Source: Alcanivoracaceae bacterium (lineage in GTDB: Bacteria; Pseudomonadota; Gammaproteobacteria; Pseudomonadales; Alcanivoracaceae). From it: 64,000 nt of DNA. Shown piece by piece: positions 36,700 to 45,795 of the stretch. How positions within the stretch are numbered: the first letter of the stretch is position 1; each line of letters starts with the position of its first letter. The notes below the pieces were generated by a model. It was not told the DNA's origin. It worked only from the letters and a program-made list of their open reading frames with translations, and did not search any database. Made by a program: the position numbers and the translations under genes. The stretch covers positions 120,748 through 184,747 of the forward strand of contig JAGLCJ010000006.1 of the NCBI GenBank assembly GCA_023146255.1. Direction: 5' to 3'.

Positions 36700-38939
36700 G
36701 GTGTGTTCTCCTCGGCATTGGCATCCGGCTCATCGTTTCGCAGCCAGTGACTGAGCACGGCATCAAGGTCCTCAAGATGAACCGGTTTGGCCATGTAATC
36801 ATCCATGCCAGCAGACAGACACCGGGCCTCTGCCCCTTCCATGGTATTGGCCGTCATCGCCACGATCGGCACATGACGGCTGCTACCTTCTTCGCGAGTG
36901 CGAATGGTGCGGGTAGTTTCAAAACCGTCAACCTCCGGCATCATGCAGTCCATCAATACCAGATCAAATTGCTCACGCTCCATCAGGGTCAGTGCCGCAC
37001 GACCATTGGCCACGGTTTTCACCTGATAGCCAAGCTTGTCGAGCATGCCGCGGGTGACAATCTGGTTGATTTCGTTGTCTTCAACCAGTAACAGTCGCCA
37101 CTTTTTTCGACCCGCCATGTCCGGCGCGGTGGTAATCCGGCGATCTTCTGCCGGGCGCGTGCTCTCCAGATCAAACAGGCGCCGTAAGGAGTCCCGCAGA
37201 ATTCGTCGATGTACCGGCTTGACCAGTACGTCGAGCCGGGAGTGCTGGCTAATCAGCTGCTGAATCTGATGCTCACCTCTTTCCACCAGCGTGGTAAGCA
37301 GCACTACCCGCATGGAACCGAGTTTGGGATCCTCCAGCACGGTGCGAACAAGGTTGACGGCAGAATCTTTTCGCCCTGCCGTATCTGCCATCAGTACGGA
37401 GAAACTGGCGTGCTCACGCAACCCGCCACGCAGCGCCTGCAGGGCATGATCGTAATCATTTGCTGCCAGACAATTGACATCCAGTGCCTCAATTTCCTCG
37501 GTCAATGCTGCGGTGTTACCCGGCAGGGCGCCGGCGACCAGCACTGCACGGCCAGCCATCAGGGTGCGCAGCTTGTCGCGGCCCTGCATATCAGGCTGCA
37601 TGCCAAGTCGCGCGCTAAACCAGAAGCGGCTGCCCTGCCCCGGTTTGCTCGCGACATGAATATTGCCCTCCATTGCCTCCACCAGTCCTTTACAAACCAG
37701 CAGACCAAAACCGGTACGACGGGCGGCAAAAAGATCCTGTTCACTTTCCTCCAGCAGTTCATCACGAAACAGGCCTGCCGAGGTTTCCTCATCCATGCCG
37801 GCACCCTGATCACGCACCGATACCTGCAGCATGCCGTCCTGATCAGACAACGCAGAAAAACTGATCTCGAGGCAGATCTCGCCCTGCTTGCTGAACTTGA
37901 TGGCATTACTAAGCAGATTGTTGATGATCTGCATCAGCCTTTCACGGTCACCGCGCAAGCGCTGCGGCAAATGACGATCGATCACACAGGACAATTCCAG
38001 CCCGCCATGCTGGGCTGCCGCACCATAGGCATCAAGACTCTCTTCCAGAGCAGCGCGCAGATCAAACCAGTCCGGGTTCAGGGTGATACGGCGAGTCAGC
38101 ACACGACTGTAATCAAGCACATCGTCAATCAGGGTCAGCAACAAATTACCCGACTGGGTGGCATGCTGGTGGTACTCACGCTGCTCTTCGCTCATTGCCG
38201 TTTCGCGCAACAACGACAGCATACCCATGATCGAATTCATCGGCGTGCGGATTTCATGGGCAAGTCGGTAAACCAGACTCAGCTGGATCTGGCTTGACGC
38301 CAGTTTCTGGGTAGGCACCACCTCAATCACCGGCCGGCGCTCCCGGTTGACCGTGTGCCAGAACGCCAGATACTGCTCGCGATAAAGACGTAACAGGTAA
38401 AGCAGATAAGTTGCCAGCAGTCCGGCCAGCACCAGACCTTCCACCGTTTGCAGCGACAGCAGGGCGGCAGTGCCCGGCGCCAGCATCAGCACCGCATAGC
38501 TCTGCCTGACCCGCAGTGCAGCCATCCAGGAAGTACTCAATGCGGTGGCCACACCAATGGCGTAGACGGCCACCAACAGGAAATTGAAGGTTGGCCCACT
38601 CAACATCACCACCGTTGCCAACAGCAGGCCCCATACAAATGCATGCATCAGCAGGCCGAGTCCGAACATGCGCCGCCAGCGCCCAGGTGCAGCACCATGC
38701 AGGCTTTCGAAGCGGGCCATCAGGAATATCCGGTAGATCGCCGTCACGATAATGGCAAGACCGAAGCCCAGAGCCAGTGACTCATGATCCCGATACAAGG
38801 CACCGACACTGCCCAGCACCACAAACACGATCAGCGCAGCGAGCACCCCGGAGACTGAAGTACGGGCAGCACCGTAGTCGATCCTGCGCATCACCTTGCG
38901 GTCTCTTAGCGGTGGCAACGGCTGACTCGGCATCGGCAT
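36696..38939 (-). CDS. Hybrid sensor histidine kinase with two receiver domains
   Basis: 747 residues: a membrane region of about six hydrophobic segments (25-185), a HisKA domain with H228 in LAHEIRTPMNSIMG, HATPase_c (about 330-455, DQGAGMDEE, GFGLLVCKGL), a degenerate first receiver (about 465-590, SVLMADTAG), and a complete C-terminal receiver with D664 in LVLMDCMMPEVDG and the lysine in YMAKPVH. There is no separate periplasmic sensor domain, so the membrane block probably senses. No HPt domain is fused, so the phosphoryl group must pass to an HPt protein elsewhere. It is the first gene of the operon. Confidence 0.92.
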   Translation of the reverse strand: MPMPSQPLPPLRDRKVMRRIDYGAARTSVSGVLAALIVFVVLGSVGALYRDHESLALGFGLAIIVTAIYRIFLMARFESLHGAAPGRWRRMFGLGLLMHAFVWGLLLATVVMLSGPTFNFLLVAVYAIGVATALSTSWMAALRVRQSYAVLMLAPGTAALLSLQTVEGLVLAGLLATYLLYLLRLYREQYLAFWHTVNRERRPVIEVVPTQKLASSQIQLSLVYRLAHEIRTPMNSIMGMLSLLRETAMSEEQREYHQHATQSGNLLLTLIDDVLDYSRVLTRRITLNPDWFDLRAALEESLDAYGAAAQHGGLELSCVIDRHLPQRLRGDRERLMQIINNLLSNAIKFSKQGEICLEISFSALSDQDGMLQVSVRDQGAGMDEETSAGLFRDELLEESEQDLFAARRTGFGLLVCKGLVEAMEGNIHVASKPGQGSRFWFSARLGMQPDMQGRDKLRTLMAGRAVLVAGALPGNTAALTEEIEALDVNCLAANDYDHALQALRGGLREHASFSVLMADTAGRKDSAVNLVRTVLEDPKLGSMRVVLLTTLVERGEHQIQQLISQHSRLDVLVKPVHRRILRDSLRRLFDLESTRPAEDRRITTAPDMAGRKKWRLLLVEDNEINQIVTRGMLDKLGYQVKTVANGRAALTLMEREQFDLVLMDCMMPEVDGFETTRTIRTREEGSSRHVPIVAMTANTMEGAEARCLSAGMDDYMAKPVHLEDLDAVLSHWLRNDEPDANAEENTP

Positions 38940-38999
38940 TCCCTGGCGGTGGTGGCAGTGATCAGAGAGCCGGGCCCGGGGCCCGGATTTCAGGGGCCC

Positions 39000-41315
39000 T
39001 TAACTTACCACTGCCCCCTTTTCCCTGCCACTACGGCGACGCTGGTCCAGCACAATCAGCAGCGGCACAAAGAAGAAGAAGTCCACCACCAGCGCCATCG
39101 CAATGGTAATGGCGGACAGCTGACCCATGCTGGAGTTGGGATAAAAGTTACTGGTCCCGATCACGGCAAAATTGGCCACCAGCACCACCGAGGTAGCGAT
39201 CAGGGCGACCCCCACAGTACGGAAGGCATAACGCACTGCTTCCGTGGTGCCGAGACCATGTTCACGCTTGGCACGAACATACTTGCTGAGAAAGTGCACA
39301 GTGTCGTCAACGACGATCCCCAGCGTCATACAGGCCACCACCGACACCGCCAGTCCAATCTCGCCGCTGATCAGCGCCCACAGACCAAATGCCATGCCGG
39401 CCGGAAGCAGATTCGGCAGCAGCGAGAGAAAGCCGTACCACCAGGAACGCAGCGCCAGAATCAGTAGCAGGGAAACACTGACCAGAGCCAGCGCCGCACC
39501 GGTTAACATGCTTTCGATGTTCTTCATGGTGACCCGGCCAAACAGAATGTCCATGCCGGTACCACGGGCCTGCATTGCCTCCGGCCAGTTGTCCCGCATC
39601 CATGCCTCGGCCCGGTCGTTGAAGTCGAGCACCGGATGGGAGCCGATATTCTTCAGCATCAGCACCACCCGGCCATATTCCTTGTTTATGTCGAGCTGGC
39701 TTTCGAGCCCCAATCCCTGCGGCAGCGATAACTCGTACATCAGGGTGTATTGGCTGGTCAGCTCACGGGAATCCGGCACCCGATAGAACTCTGGATCAGC
39801 GCCGTTGAGATCGCGATTCAGGCGCTTGATCACATCGGTGTAGGCACTGACATAGATCACTTCCGGCTGCTGTTCCAGCCAGCTGGTAAAGCGATCCAGA
39901 TTCTTCAGATATTCCGGTTCCATGGCACCACCGGCCTCGCCACTTGGCACCATATAGTCGATACGATGCATGCCGGTCAGTTCGCGCATGGCGAAATCAT
40001 TGACCCGGCGCACTTCAAAAGAGGTATCGAAGTACTCATTGAATACATCATTCACATTATTCAGCGGCACACAGGCAATCAGCAGCAGCACCAGCGCACC
40101 CATGCCGAGCAACAGACGCCGGCTGTGACGAATGACCCAGTCTGCCAATGCCACCATCGCCGGCTGGTAATCGGTCTGCCGACTGGAGGTGATGCGATGA
40201 GGAATCAGCATCACCAGCGCCGGCAGCAACGCCACCGACAGCACAAACGCCACCAGCACGCCCATGAACACCACGTCACCGAGGGCCCGGAACGGCTGTG
40301 ATTCGGAGAAATTGAGAATGGCAAACCCGATGGCGGTGGTCAGACTGGTCAGCCACACCGGCTGAAAGTTAACCCGCAAACTCTCCAGCATTGCCTCCCG
40401 GCGCTGCTTGCCAACCAGTCGCTCATGGCGATAGGTGGCAAGAATATGAACACAATCCGCCACTGCCAGCGTCAGGATCATTGCCGGCGCCATCCCGACA
40501 ATTGGCGAGAATTCGATACCAAGCCAGACCGACAATCCCATGGCCATGGCAATCGACAGCATCACCACAATAATGACAATGCCGGTGAACATCGGGCTGC
40601 GCAGAATCAGCAGCAAACAGACCAGCATGGCAAGAAACGCCAGCGGCAGGGTAAAGGTCATGGCCTGATCGGTGGCCAGCTTGGTGGCCTCGGCAAACAC
40701 CACCGTGCCGGTGAGCATGAAATCGATGTCCGGATAGCGCTGCCGGAACTCCTCCGCCATCGCCCGCGATGCCTCGGTAATCATGGGCGCATCGCGACTA
40801 CCCTCGTCCATGGTCACGGTCACCACCACCCCGGCGACGTGCCCGCTCGGTGAAATATTGCGACCGATCAGGGACGGCTCGGCCAGCGCAATACGACGAA
40901 TTCGCGCAATCGCCTGATCATCAAGCTGAGCCGCGTTCTCAACCAGATAATTGACGGTGAGATCGTCGGCATCGACCTCTGTGTGCTGGAAGTTGACCAG
41001 CGAATCCACCCGGGTGGAATTCGGCAGGGTCCAGGCCGCTTCGGTCAGCTGCTCCAGCGCGATAAGGTTGTCACGGGTAAAGATGTCGCCATTGGCCGGA
41101 TGGATGATGAAGAACACCGCCTCATTACTGGTAAAGCGGTCCTCCAGCTCGCGGAACAGACGGAAATCCGGGTTCTCCTCGGTGAAGAAGATGCGCGGGT
41201 CATTGTTGTTCTGGAAGTTGCGCAGACTGAAGCTGGCCAGCCCGGCCAACAACAGCGTCAGCAGGACAACGGCCCAGGGATGATCGACAACCAGACGATT
41301 CCAGCGATCCAGCAT
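39000..41315 (-). CDS. MMPL/RND-superfamily transporter
   Basis: From ATG 41315 (GGAG upstream; the longer frame would need TTG), 771 residues with the RND layout: TM1 near 17-35, a large periplasmic loop (40-225), five TMs (230-390), TM7 near 425, a second loop (445-640) and five final TMs. The protein is shorter than AcrB-type pumps (about 1030) and matches the hydrophobe-exporter/MMPL group that moves lipids, hopanoids or sterol-like molecules. The charged TM4 pair (AVADCVH) and TM10 (GIVVDDTVHF) are present. No membrane-fusion partner is adjacent. Confidence 0.88.
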   Translation of the reverse strand: MLDRWNRLVVDHPWAVVLLTLLLAGLASFSLRNFQNNNDPRIFFTEENPDFRLFRELEDRFTSNEAVFFIIHPANGDIFTRDNLIALEQLTEAAWTLPNSTRVDSLVNFQHTEVDADDLTVNYLVENAAQLDDQAIARIRRIALAEPSLIGRNISPSGHVAGVVVTVTMDEGSRDAPMITEASRAMAEEFRQRYPDIDFMLTGTVVFAEATKLATDQAMTFTLPLAFLAMLVCLLLILRSPMFTGIVIIVVMLSIAMAMGLSVWLGIEFSPIVGMAPAMILTLAVADCVHILATYRHERLVGKQRREAMLESLRVNFQPVWLTSLTTAIGFAILNFSESQPFRALGDVVFMGVLVAFVLSVALLPALVMLIPHRITSSRQTDYQPAMVALADWVIRHSRRLLLGMGALVLLLIACVPLNNVNDVFNEYFDTSFEVRRVNDFAMRELTGMHRIDYMVPSGEAGGAMEPEYLKNLDRFTSWLEQQPEVIYVSAYTDVIKRLNRDLNGADPEFYRVPDSRELTSQYTLMYELSLPQGLGLESQLDINKEYGRVVLMLKNIGSHPVLDFNDRAEAWMRDNWPEAMQARGTGMDILFGRVTMKNIESMLTGAALALVSVSLLLILALRSWWYGFLSLLPNLLPAGMAFGLWALISGEIGLAVSVVACMTLGIVVDDTVHFLSKYVRAKREHGLGTTEAVRYAFRTVGVALIATSVVLVANFAVIGTSNFYPNSSMGQLSAITIAMALVVDFFFFVPLLIVLDQRRRSGREKGAVVS

Positions 41316-41413
41316 AAACAACGTGCTCCGGCGGGGGACGACAGAGTGTATACCAGCAGTGAATCCGGTCGCAGTGTCATTCTGTGTCGATTCAGGCGAA
41401 TGCCCCCGGGGCT

Positions 41414-41444
41414 AGTTTACGTTAACGTAAACTTTCCCTACACT
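41414..41444 (+). promoter_or_regulatory. LiuR operator overlapping the liu promoter
   Basis: A perfect 20-bp palindrome (41414-41433, AGTTTACGTTAACGTAAACT) matches the known LiuR-family site type. It overlaps a candidate promoter: TTTACG (41416-41421) and TACACT (41439-41444) with 17-bp spacing. MerR-type LiuR is expected to bind here and control its own operon, with derepression by leucine-pathway acyl-CoAs. Confidence 0.85.
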
Positions 41445-41477
41445 CCGGGGGACCGGATCTGGACCCTTGGCACCCCT

Positions 41478-41855
41478 ATGGCGGCAAAGAAGAAGACCTG
41501 CTGGAGTATTGGCGAGCTGGCGCGGGAATTTGATGTCACCACCCGCACCATCCGCTTCTATGAAGACGAGGGCCTGCTCAAACCGACCCGCAACGGCCAG
41601 ACCCGAATCTACAGCGCCGCCGACCGCACCACCCTGAAGCTGATCCTGCGCGGCAAACGCCTTGGCTTCTCGCTGGCCGAGAGCCGGCAACTGATCCAGA
41701 TGTACAACCCGAACGCCAACCGTGCCCAGATCGAAGCGCTGTTGGCCAAGATCCATGAACGTCGCGCCCAGCTCAGCCAGCAGCTGCGCGACATCGAAGT
41801 GATGCAGCTGGAACTGGACGAGGCCGAACAACGCTGCCTCGAGTCGCTCAAATAA
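41478..41855 (+). CDS. liuR: LiuR, MerR-type regulator of leucine/isovalerate degradation
   Basis: From ATG 41478, 125 residues. The N-terminal winged HTH (WSIGELAREFDVTTRTIRFY) is followed by a coiled-coil dimerisation helix; there is no metal-binding cysteine cluster of the MerR/ZntR kind. Its position directly before liuA, with the 20-bp palindrome upstream, identifies it as LiuR. Confidence 0.93.
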   Translation: MAAKKKTCWSIGELAREFDVTTRTIRFYEDEGLLKPTRNGQTRIYSAADRTTLKLILRGKRLGFSLAESRQLIQMYNPNANRAQIEALLAKIHERRAQLSQQLRDIEVMQLELDEAEQRCLESLK

Positions 41856-41867
41856 CCGGAGACCACC

Positions 41868-43031
41868 ATGACCTTCCCGTCCCTCAACCACGACCTCGGC
41901 GAAACCCTTGATGCCCTGCGCGACAGCGTCCGCGCTTTTGCCGACAATGAAATCGCCCCGCGCGCCGCCGAGATCGATCGCTCCAACCAGTTCCCGATGG
42001 AACTGTGGCGGAAGATGGGCGACATGGGCCTGCTCGGCATTACCGTGGGCGAGGAATACGGCGGCACCGGCCTTGGCTATCTGGCCCACACCATTGTCAC
42101 CGAGGAGATCTCCCGCGCGTCGGCTTCGGTTGGCCTGTCCTACGGCGCCCATTCGAATCTCTGCGTGAACCAGATCTGGCTAAACGGTAACGATGCCCAG
42201 CGCGCCAGATATCTGCCCAAGCTGGTCAGCGGCGAGCATATCGGCGCGCTGGCGATGAGTGAACCGGGCGCCGGTTCCGACGTGGTCAGCATGAAGCTGC
42301 GCGCTGACCGGCATGGCGATCACTATGTGTTGAACGGCAACAAGATGTGGATCACCAACGGCCCGGACGCCAACACCTATGTGATCTACGCGAAGACCGA
42401 TCTGCAGGCGGGGCCGCGCGGCATGACTGCGTTTATTGTCGAGCGTGATTTCCCCGGCTTTTCCCGCGCCCAGAAACTCGACAAGCTTGGCATGCGCGGC
42501 TCAAACACCTGCGAGCTGGTATTCGAGGACTGCAAGGTGCCGGCGGAAAATATTCTCGGCAAGGAAGGTGATGGCGTGCGGGTGCTGATGAGCGGCCTCG
42601 ATTATGAGCGCACCGTGCTGTCCGGTGGCTGTGTCGGCCTGATGCAGGCGTGCATGGAGGTGGTGGTGCCGTATGTGCATGAGCGCAAGCAGTTTGGCCA
42701 GGCGATTGGTGAGTTCCAGCTGATGCAGGGCAAACTGGCGGATATGTATGTGATGCTGAACACCAGCCGCGCCTATTTGTATGCGGTGGCACGGGCCTGT
42801 GACCGTGGCGAGACCAGTCGCAAGGATGCCGCCGGCGCGATTCTGTATTGCGCCGAGAATGCGACCAAGATGGCGCTGGAGTCGATTCAGGTGCTGGGTG
42901 GCAATGGCTACATCAATGACTACCCGACCGGGCGCTTCTTGCGCGATGCGAAGCTGTATGAGATTGGTGCCGGCACCAGTGAGATTCGGCGGATGTTGAT
43001 CGGGCGAGAGTTGTTTAAGGAAACCGCCTGA
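41868..43031 (+). CDS. liuA: Isovaleryl-CoA dehydrogenase
   Basis: FAD flavoenzyme oxidising isovaleryl-CoA to 3-methylcrotonyl-CoA. 387 residues with the ACAD signatures GALAMSEPGAGSD, MWITNGPDAN and QVLGGNGYIND. The catalytic Glu lies in SGLDYERTVL, the position used by IVD rather than by the C-terminal catalytic base of most ACADs. It is the first structural gene after liuR. A 367-bp insertion of stem-loop elements separates it from liuB. Confidence 0.96.
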   Translation: MTFPSLNHDLGETLDALRDSVRAFADNEIAPRAAEIDRSNQFPMELWRKMGDMGLLGITVGEEYGGTGLGYLAHTIVTEEISRASASVGLSYGAHSNLCVNQIWLNGNDAQRARYLPKLVSGEHIGALAMSEPGAGSDVVSMKLRADRHGDHYVLNGNKMWITNGPDANTYVIYAKTDLQAGPRGMTAFIVERDFPGFSRAQKLDKLGMRGSNTCELVFEDCKVPAENILGKEGDGVRVLMSGLDYERTVLSGGCVGLMQACMEVVVPYVHERKQFGQAIGEFQLMQGKLADMYVMLNTSRAYLYAVARACDRGETSRKDAAGAILYCAENATKMALESIQVLGGNGYINDYPTGRFLRDAKLYEIGAGTSEIRRMLIGRELFKETA

Positions 43032-43063
43032 TTTTTTCAGAACCAGCACTGAGAGATTGTGCG

Positions 43064-43174
43064 GACAGAGGTGGTGTTATCCCTTCCGGGGAACGCCGTG
43101 AACCCATCCCTGGGGGCTAGCCAGCGCCATCCCTGGCGCTGAGCTTCCCCGGAAGGGATAACACCACCTCTGTC
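43064..43174 (+). repeat. Conserved-loop stem-loop, copy 3 (E3)
   Basis: Perfect 30-bp arms (43064-43093 with 43145-43174) enclose a 51-nt loop with CGCCGTGAACCCATCCCTGG and a second inner hairpin CAGCGCCA/TGGCGCTG around TCCC, which is more GC-rich than in other copies. It lies 33 nt after liuA, inside the liu operon. Confidence 0.9.
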
Positions 43175-43184
43175 TGAAAACACC

Positions 43185-43235
43185 GTGCCAATATCAGGGA
43201 AAAGATCAGATTTTTTCTTTCCCCGACGTTGGCAC
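43185..43235. repeat. Short inverted repeat between E3 and E4
   Basis: GTGCCAA (43185-43191) pairs with TTGGCAC (43229-43235), with a nested weak pairing GGGAAAAGA / TTTTCTTTCCC. It sits exactly between the two stem-loop copies in the liuA-liuB gap. Confidence 0.45.
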
Positions 43236-43250
43236 ATTGATGGGAGGTGT

Positions 43251-43352
43251 GAGGAGTGTGTGGCCTTTCCGGGACTGTGTGAGACATGGATGTCGAACAC
43301 AAGCCTACAGGGACGTATTCACGGCGTGTCCCGGAAAGGCCACACACTCCTC
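43251..43352 (-). repeat. Conserved-loop stem-loop, copy 4 (E4)
   Basis: Perfect 25-bp arms (43251-43275 with 43328-43352) around a 52-nt loop that reads in the conserved sense on the minus strand, opposite to E3 only 77 nt away. It ends 46 nt before the liuB start. Confidence 0.9.
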
Positions 43353-43398
43353 GCGCCCGCACCCAAACAACAGACAGCACAAAAGAGGCACCACCCCG

Positions 43399-45006
43399 AT
43401 GCCCAGAATCCAAAGCAACATCCAACCCGGATCAGCAGAGTTCGCCACCAACCGCGAACATAACCTGAAACTGCGCGCCGACCTCAAAGGCATGCTCGAC
43501 CGCATTGCCCACGGCGGTGGTGAAGCGGCCGAAGAAAAACTGCGCCAGCGCGGCAAGCTGCCAGTGCGCGAACGCATCAATCGCCTGCTTGATCCCGGCT
43601 CACCGTTTCTGGAGCTGTCGGCACTCGCAGCTGAAGGTGTATATGGCGAGGACGTTCCCGCCGCCGGCTGTGTCGGTGGTATCGGTCGGGTCGAAGGCGT
43701 CGAATGTGTCATCGTCGCAAATGACCCCACCGTCAAAGGCGGCAGCTACTATCCGCTGACAGTAAAAAAGCACCTGCGCGCCCAGGCCGTCGCCGCCGAG
43801 AATAACCTGCCGTGTATCTATCTGGTCGATTCCGGCGGCGCCAACCTGCCGCGTCAGGATGAAGTGTTTCCGGATCGCGAACACTTTGGCCGGATATTTT
43901 TCAATATGGCCAACATGTCCGCCCGTGGCATCCCCCAGATCGCCGTGGTGCTCGGCTCCTGCACCGCCGGTGGTGCCTATGTGCCGGCCATGGCCGATGA
44001 AACCATTATGGTGCGGGGCAACGGCACCATCTTTCTCGCCGGCCCGCCGCTCGTTAAAGCCGCCACCGGTGAAGAAGTGACCTCGGAGGAACTGGGTGGT
44101 GCAGTACTGCACTGTGAGCAATCCGGCGTCGCCGATCACCTCGCCGAAGATGAACCCCACGCCCTGCAGCTGACCCGCCAGTGCATCAAGCGACTGAACT
44201 GGCGCAAGCCCGATCAACTTGATATCCGCCCTGCCCGGCCTCCAGCCTTCGACCCGGAAGAGCTGCTCGGCATTATTCCACCAACCACGCGCCAGCCGAT
44301 GCCGGTGCGGGAAATCATTGCCAGGATTATCGACGACTCGGATCTGGATGAATTCAAGAGTCGCTATGGCACTACGCTGGTCACCGGCTTTGCCCGCATT
44401 CATGGCATTCCGGTCGGCATCGTCGCCAACGATGGTGTGCTCTATTCCGAGTCGGCGATGAAAGGCGCGCACTTTGTCGAGCTGTGCAATCAGCGCAAGA
44501 TTCCGCTGATTTTCCTGCAGAACATCACCGGCTTTATGGTCGGCAAGAAGTACGAAGCGGAAGGTATCGCCAAGCATGGCGCCAAAATGGTCAATGCGGT
44601 GGCCTGCGCGCGGGTGCCGAAATTTACCGTAGTGATCGGTGGCAGTTTCGGCGCCGGTAACTATGGCATGTGTGGCCGCGCCTATGATCCGCGCTTCCTG
44701 TTTATGTGGCCGAACGCCCGTATCTCAGTCATGGGCGGCGAACAGGCGGCCAGCGTGCTGACACAGGTAAAGGGAGCCTCCCTGCGTAACAAGGGACAGA
44801 GCTGGACAAAAGAAGAAGCCGAAGCCTTCAAGGCCGAGATGGTTGAGCGCTACGACACCATGGCCCGGCCGGTGTATGCCAGCGCCCGCCTCTGGGATGA
44901 CGGCGTGATTGATCCCGCCGATACCCGAGATGTACTCGGTCTGGCGTTGTCGGCAAGCCTCAATGCAGAAATCAGCGAGACACGCTACGGCGTGTTCCGC
45001 ATGTAA
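43399..45006 (+). CDS. liuB: Methylcrotonyl-CoA carboxylase, carboxyltransferase (beta) subunit
   Basis: Transfers CO2 from biotin to 3-methylcrotonyl-CoA. From ATG 43399 (AGAGG upstream) it has 535 residues, the normal length. The longer frame runs through stem-loop E4 and is rejected. Typical segments are VLGSCTAGGAYVPAMADE, NITGFMVGKKYEAEGIAKHG, IGGSFGAGNYGMCGRAYDPR and MWPNARISVMGGEQAA. It works with LiuD. Confidence 0.97.
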   Translation: MPRIQSNIQPGSAEFATNREHNLKLRADLKGMLDRIAHGGGEAAEEKLRQRGKLPVRERINRLLDPGSPFLELSALAAEGVYGEDVPAAGCVGGIGRVEGVECVIVANDPTVKGGSYYPLTVKKHLRAQAVAAENNLPCIYLVDSGGANLPRQDEVFPDREHFGRIFFNMANMSARGIPQIAVVLGSCTAGGAYVPAMADETIMVRGNGTIFLAGPPLVKAATGEEVTSEELGGAVLHCEQSGVADHLAEDEPHALQLTRQCIKRLNWRKPDQLDIRPARPPAFDPEELLGIIPPTTRQPMPVREIIARIIDDSDLDEFKSRYGTTLVTGFARIHGIPVGIVANDGVLYSESAMKGAHFVELCNQRKIPLIFLQNITGFMVGKKYEAEGIAKHGAKMVNAVACARVPKFTVVIGGSFGAGNYGMCGRAYDPRFLFMWPNARISVMGGEQAASVLTQVKGASLRNKGQSWTKEEAEAFKAEMVERYDTMARPVYASARLWDDGVIDPADTRDVLGLALSASLNAEISETRYGVFRM

Positions 45007-45015
45007 GGAGTCGCC

Positions 45016-45795
45016 ATGAGCATCTCTCTGACTGTCGACACAGATCTGGCCCGCATCACGCTGGATAACCCGGCAAAACACAACGCTTTCGATGACGGCA
45101 TTATCGAGGCGCTGATCCGTGCCTTTAATGAAGCCTCAGCGAATGACAAAGTCCGCATCATTCTGCTCGGCGCCAATGGCAAGCACTTCAGCGCCGGTGC
45201 CGATCTGAACTGGATGAAGCGCATGGGCGAACTCGACCGGGTTCAGAATCAGGCCGACTCGCTGCGTCTGGCGGAGCTGATGCGCACCATCGACCGCGCC
45301 GGCAAACCGGTGATCTGCCGGGTTCAGGGAGCAGCGTTCGGTGGCGCACTCGGGCTGATCTGCGCCTGCGATATCGCCGTTGCCGGTGACGATGCCCGCT
45401 TCTGCCTCAGCGAAGTGAAGCTCGGCATCCTGCCGGCGGTGATTTCGCCCTACGTGGTGCGTGCCATGGGCGCCCGTCAGGCACAACGCTATTTCATGAC
45501 AGCGGAGATCATTCCCGCCGCTGTCGCAGAGCGGCTTGGCATTGTTCACGAACAGGTGCCCAGCGATCAGCTTGATGCCCGCATTGAAGCCATTATTCAG
45601 GCGCTGCGTCAGGGCGCCCCGCAGGCGCAGCTGAAAAGCCGTGATCTGATCGAGCAAGTGGCCGACCGGCCAATCGATGCCGATGTGATTGGCTACACCG
45701 CCGAACTGATTGCCACGCTGCGTACCGAAGCTGAAGGCCGCGAAGGCCTCAGCGCGTTTCTCGACAAGCGCGCACCGCGCTGGAGTGCCTCATGA
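45016..45795 (+). CDS. liuC: Methylglutaconyl-CoA hydratase
   Basis: Crotonase-family enzyme hydrating 3-methylglutaconyl-CoA to HMG-CoA. 259 residues with the oxyanion-hole segments HFSAGADLNWMKRM and VQGAAFGGALGLICACDIAVA and catalytic Glu in SEVKLGILPAV. AAGGAG precedes the ATG; the stop overlaps liuD by 4 nt. The assignment within the crotonase family rests on operon position. Confidence 0.94.
   Translation: MSISLTVDTDLARITLDNPAKHNAFDDGIIEALIRAFNEASANDKVRIILLGANGKHFSAGADLNWMKRMGELDRVQNQADSLRLAELMRTIDRAGKPVICRVQGAAFGGALGLICACDIAVAGDDARFCLSEVKLGILPAVISPYVVRAMGARQAQRYFMTAEIIPAAVAERLGIVHEQVPSDQLDARIEAIIQALRQGAPQAQLKSRDLIEQVADRPIDADVIGYTAELIATLRTEAEGREGLSAFLDKRAPRWSAS

Noticed and set aside
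43237..43398. Upstream extension of liuB (54 extra codons)
   Set aside because: The extension runs through stem-loop E4 and has no carboxyltransferase homology; ATG 43399 has a good ribosome binding site.
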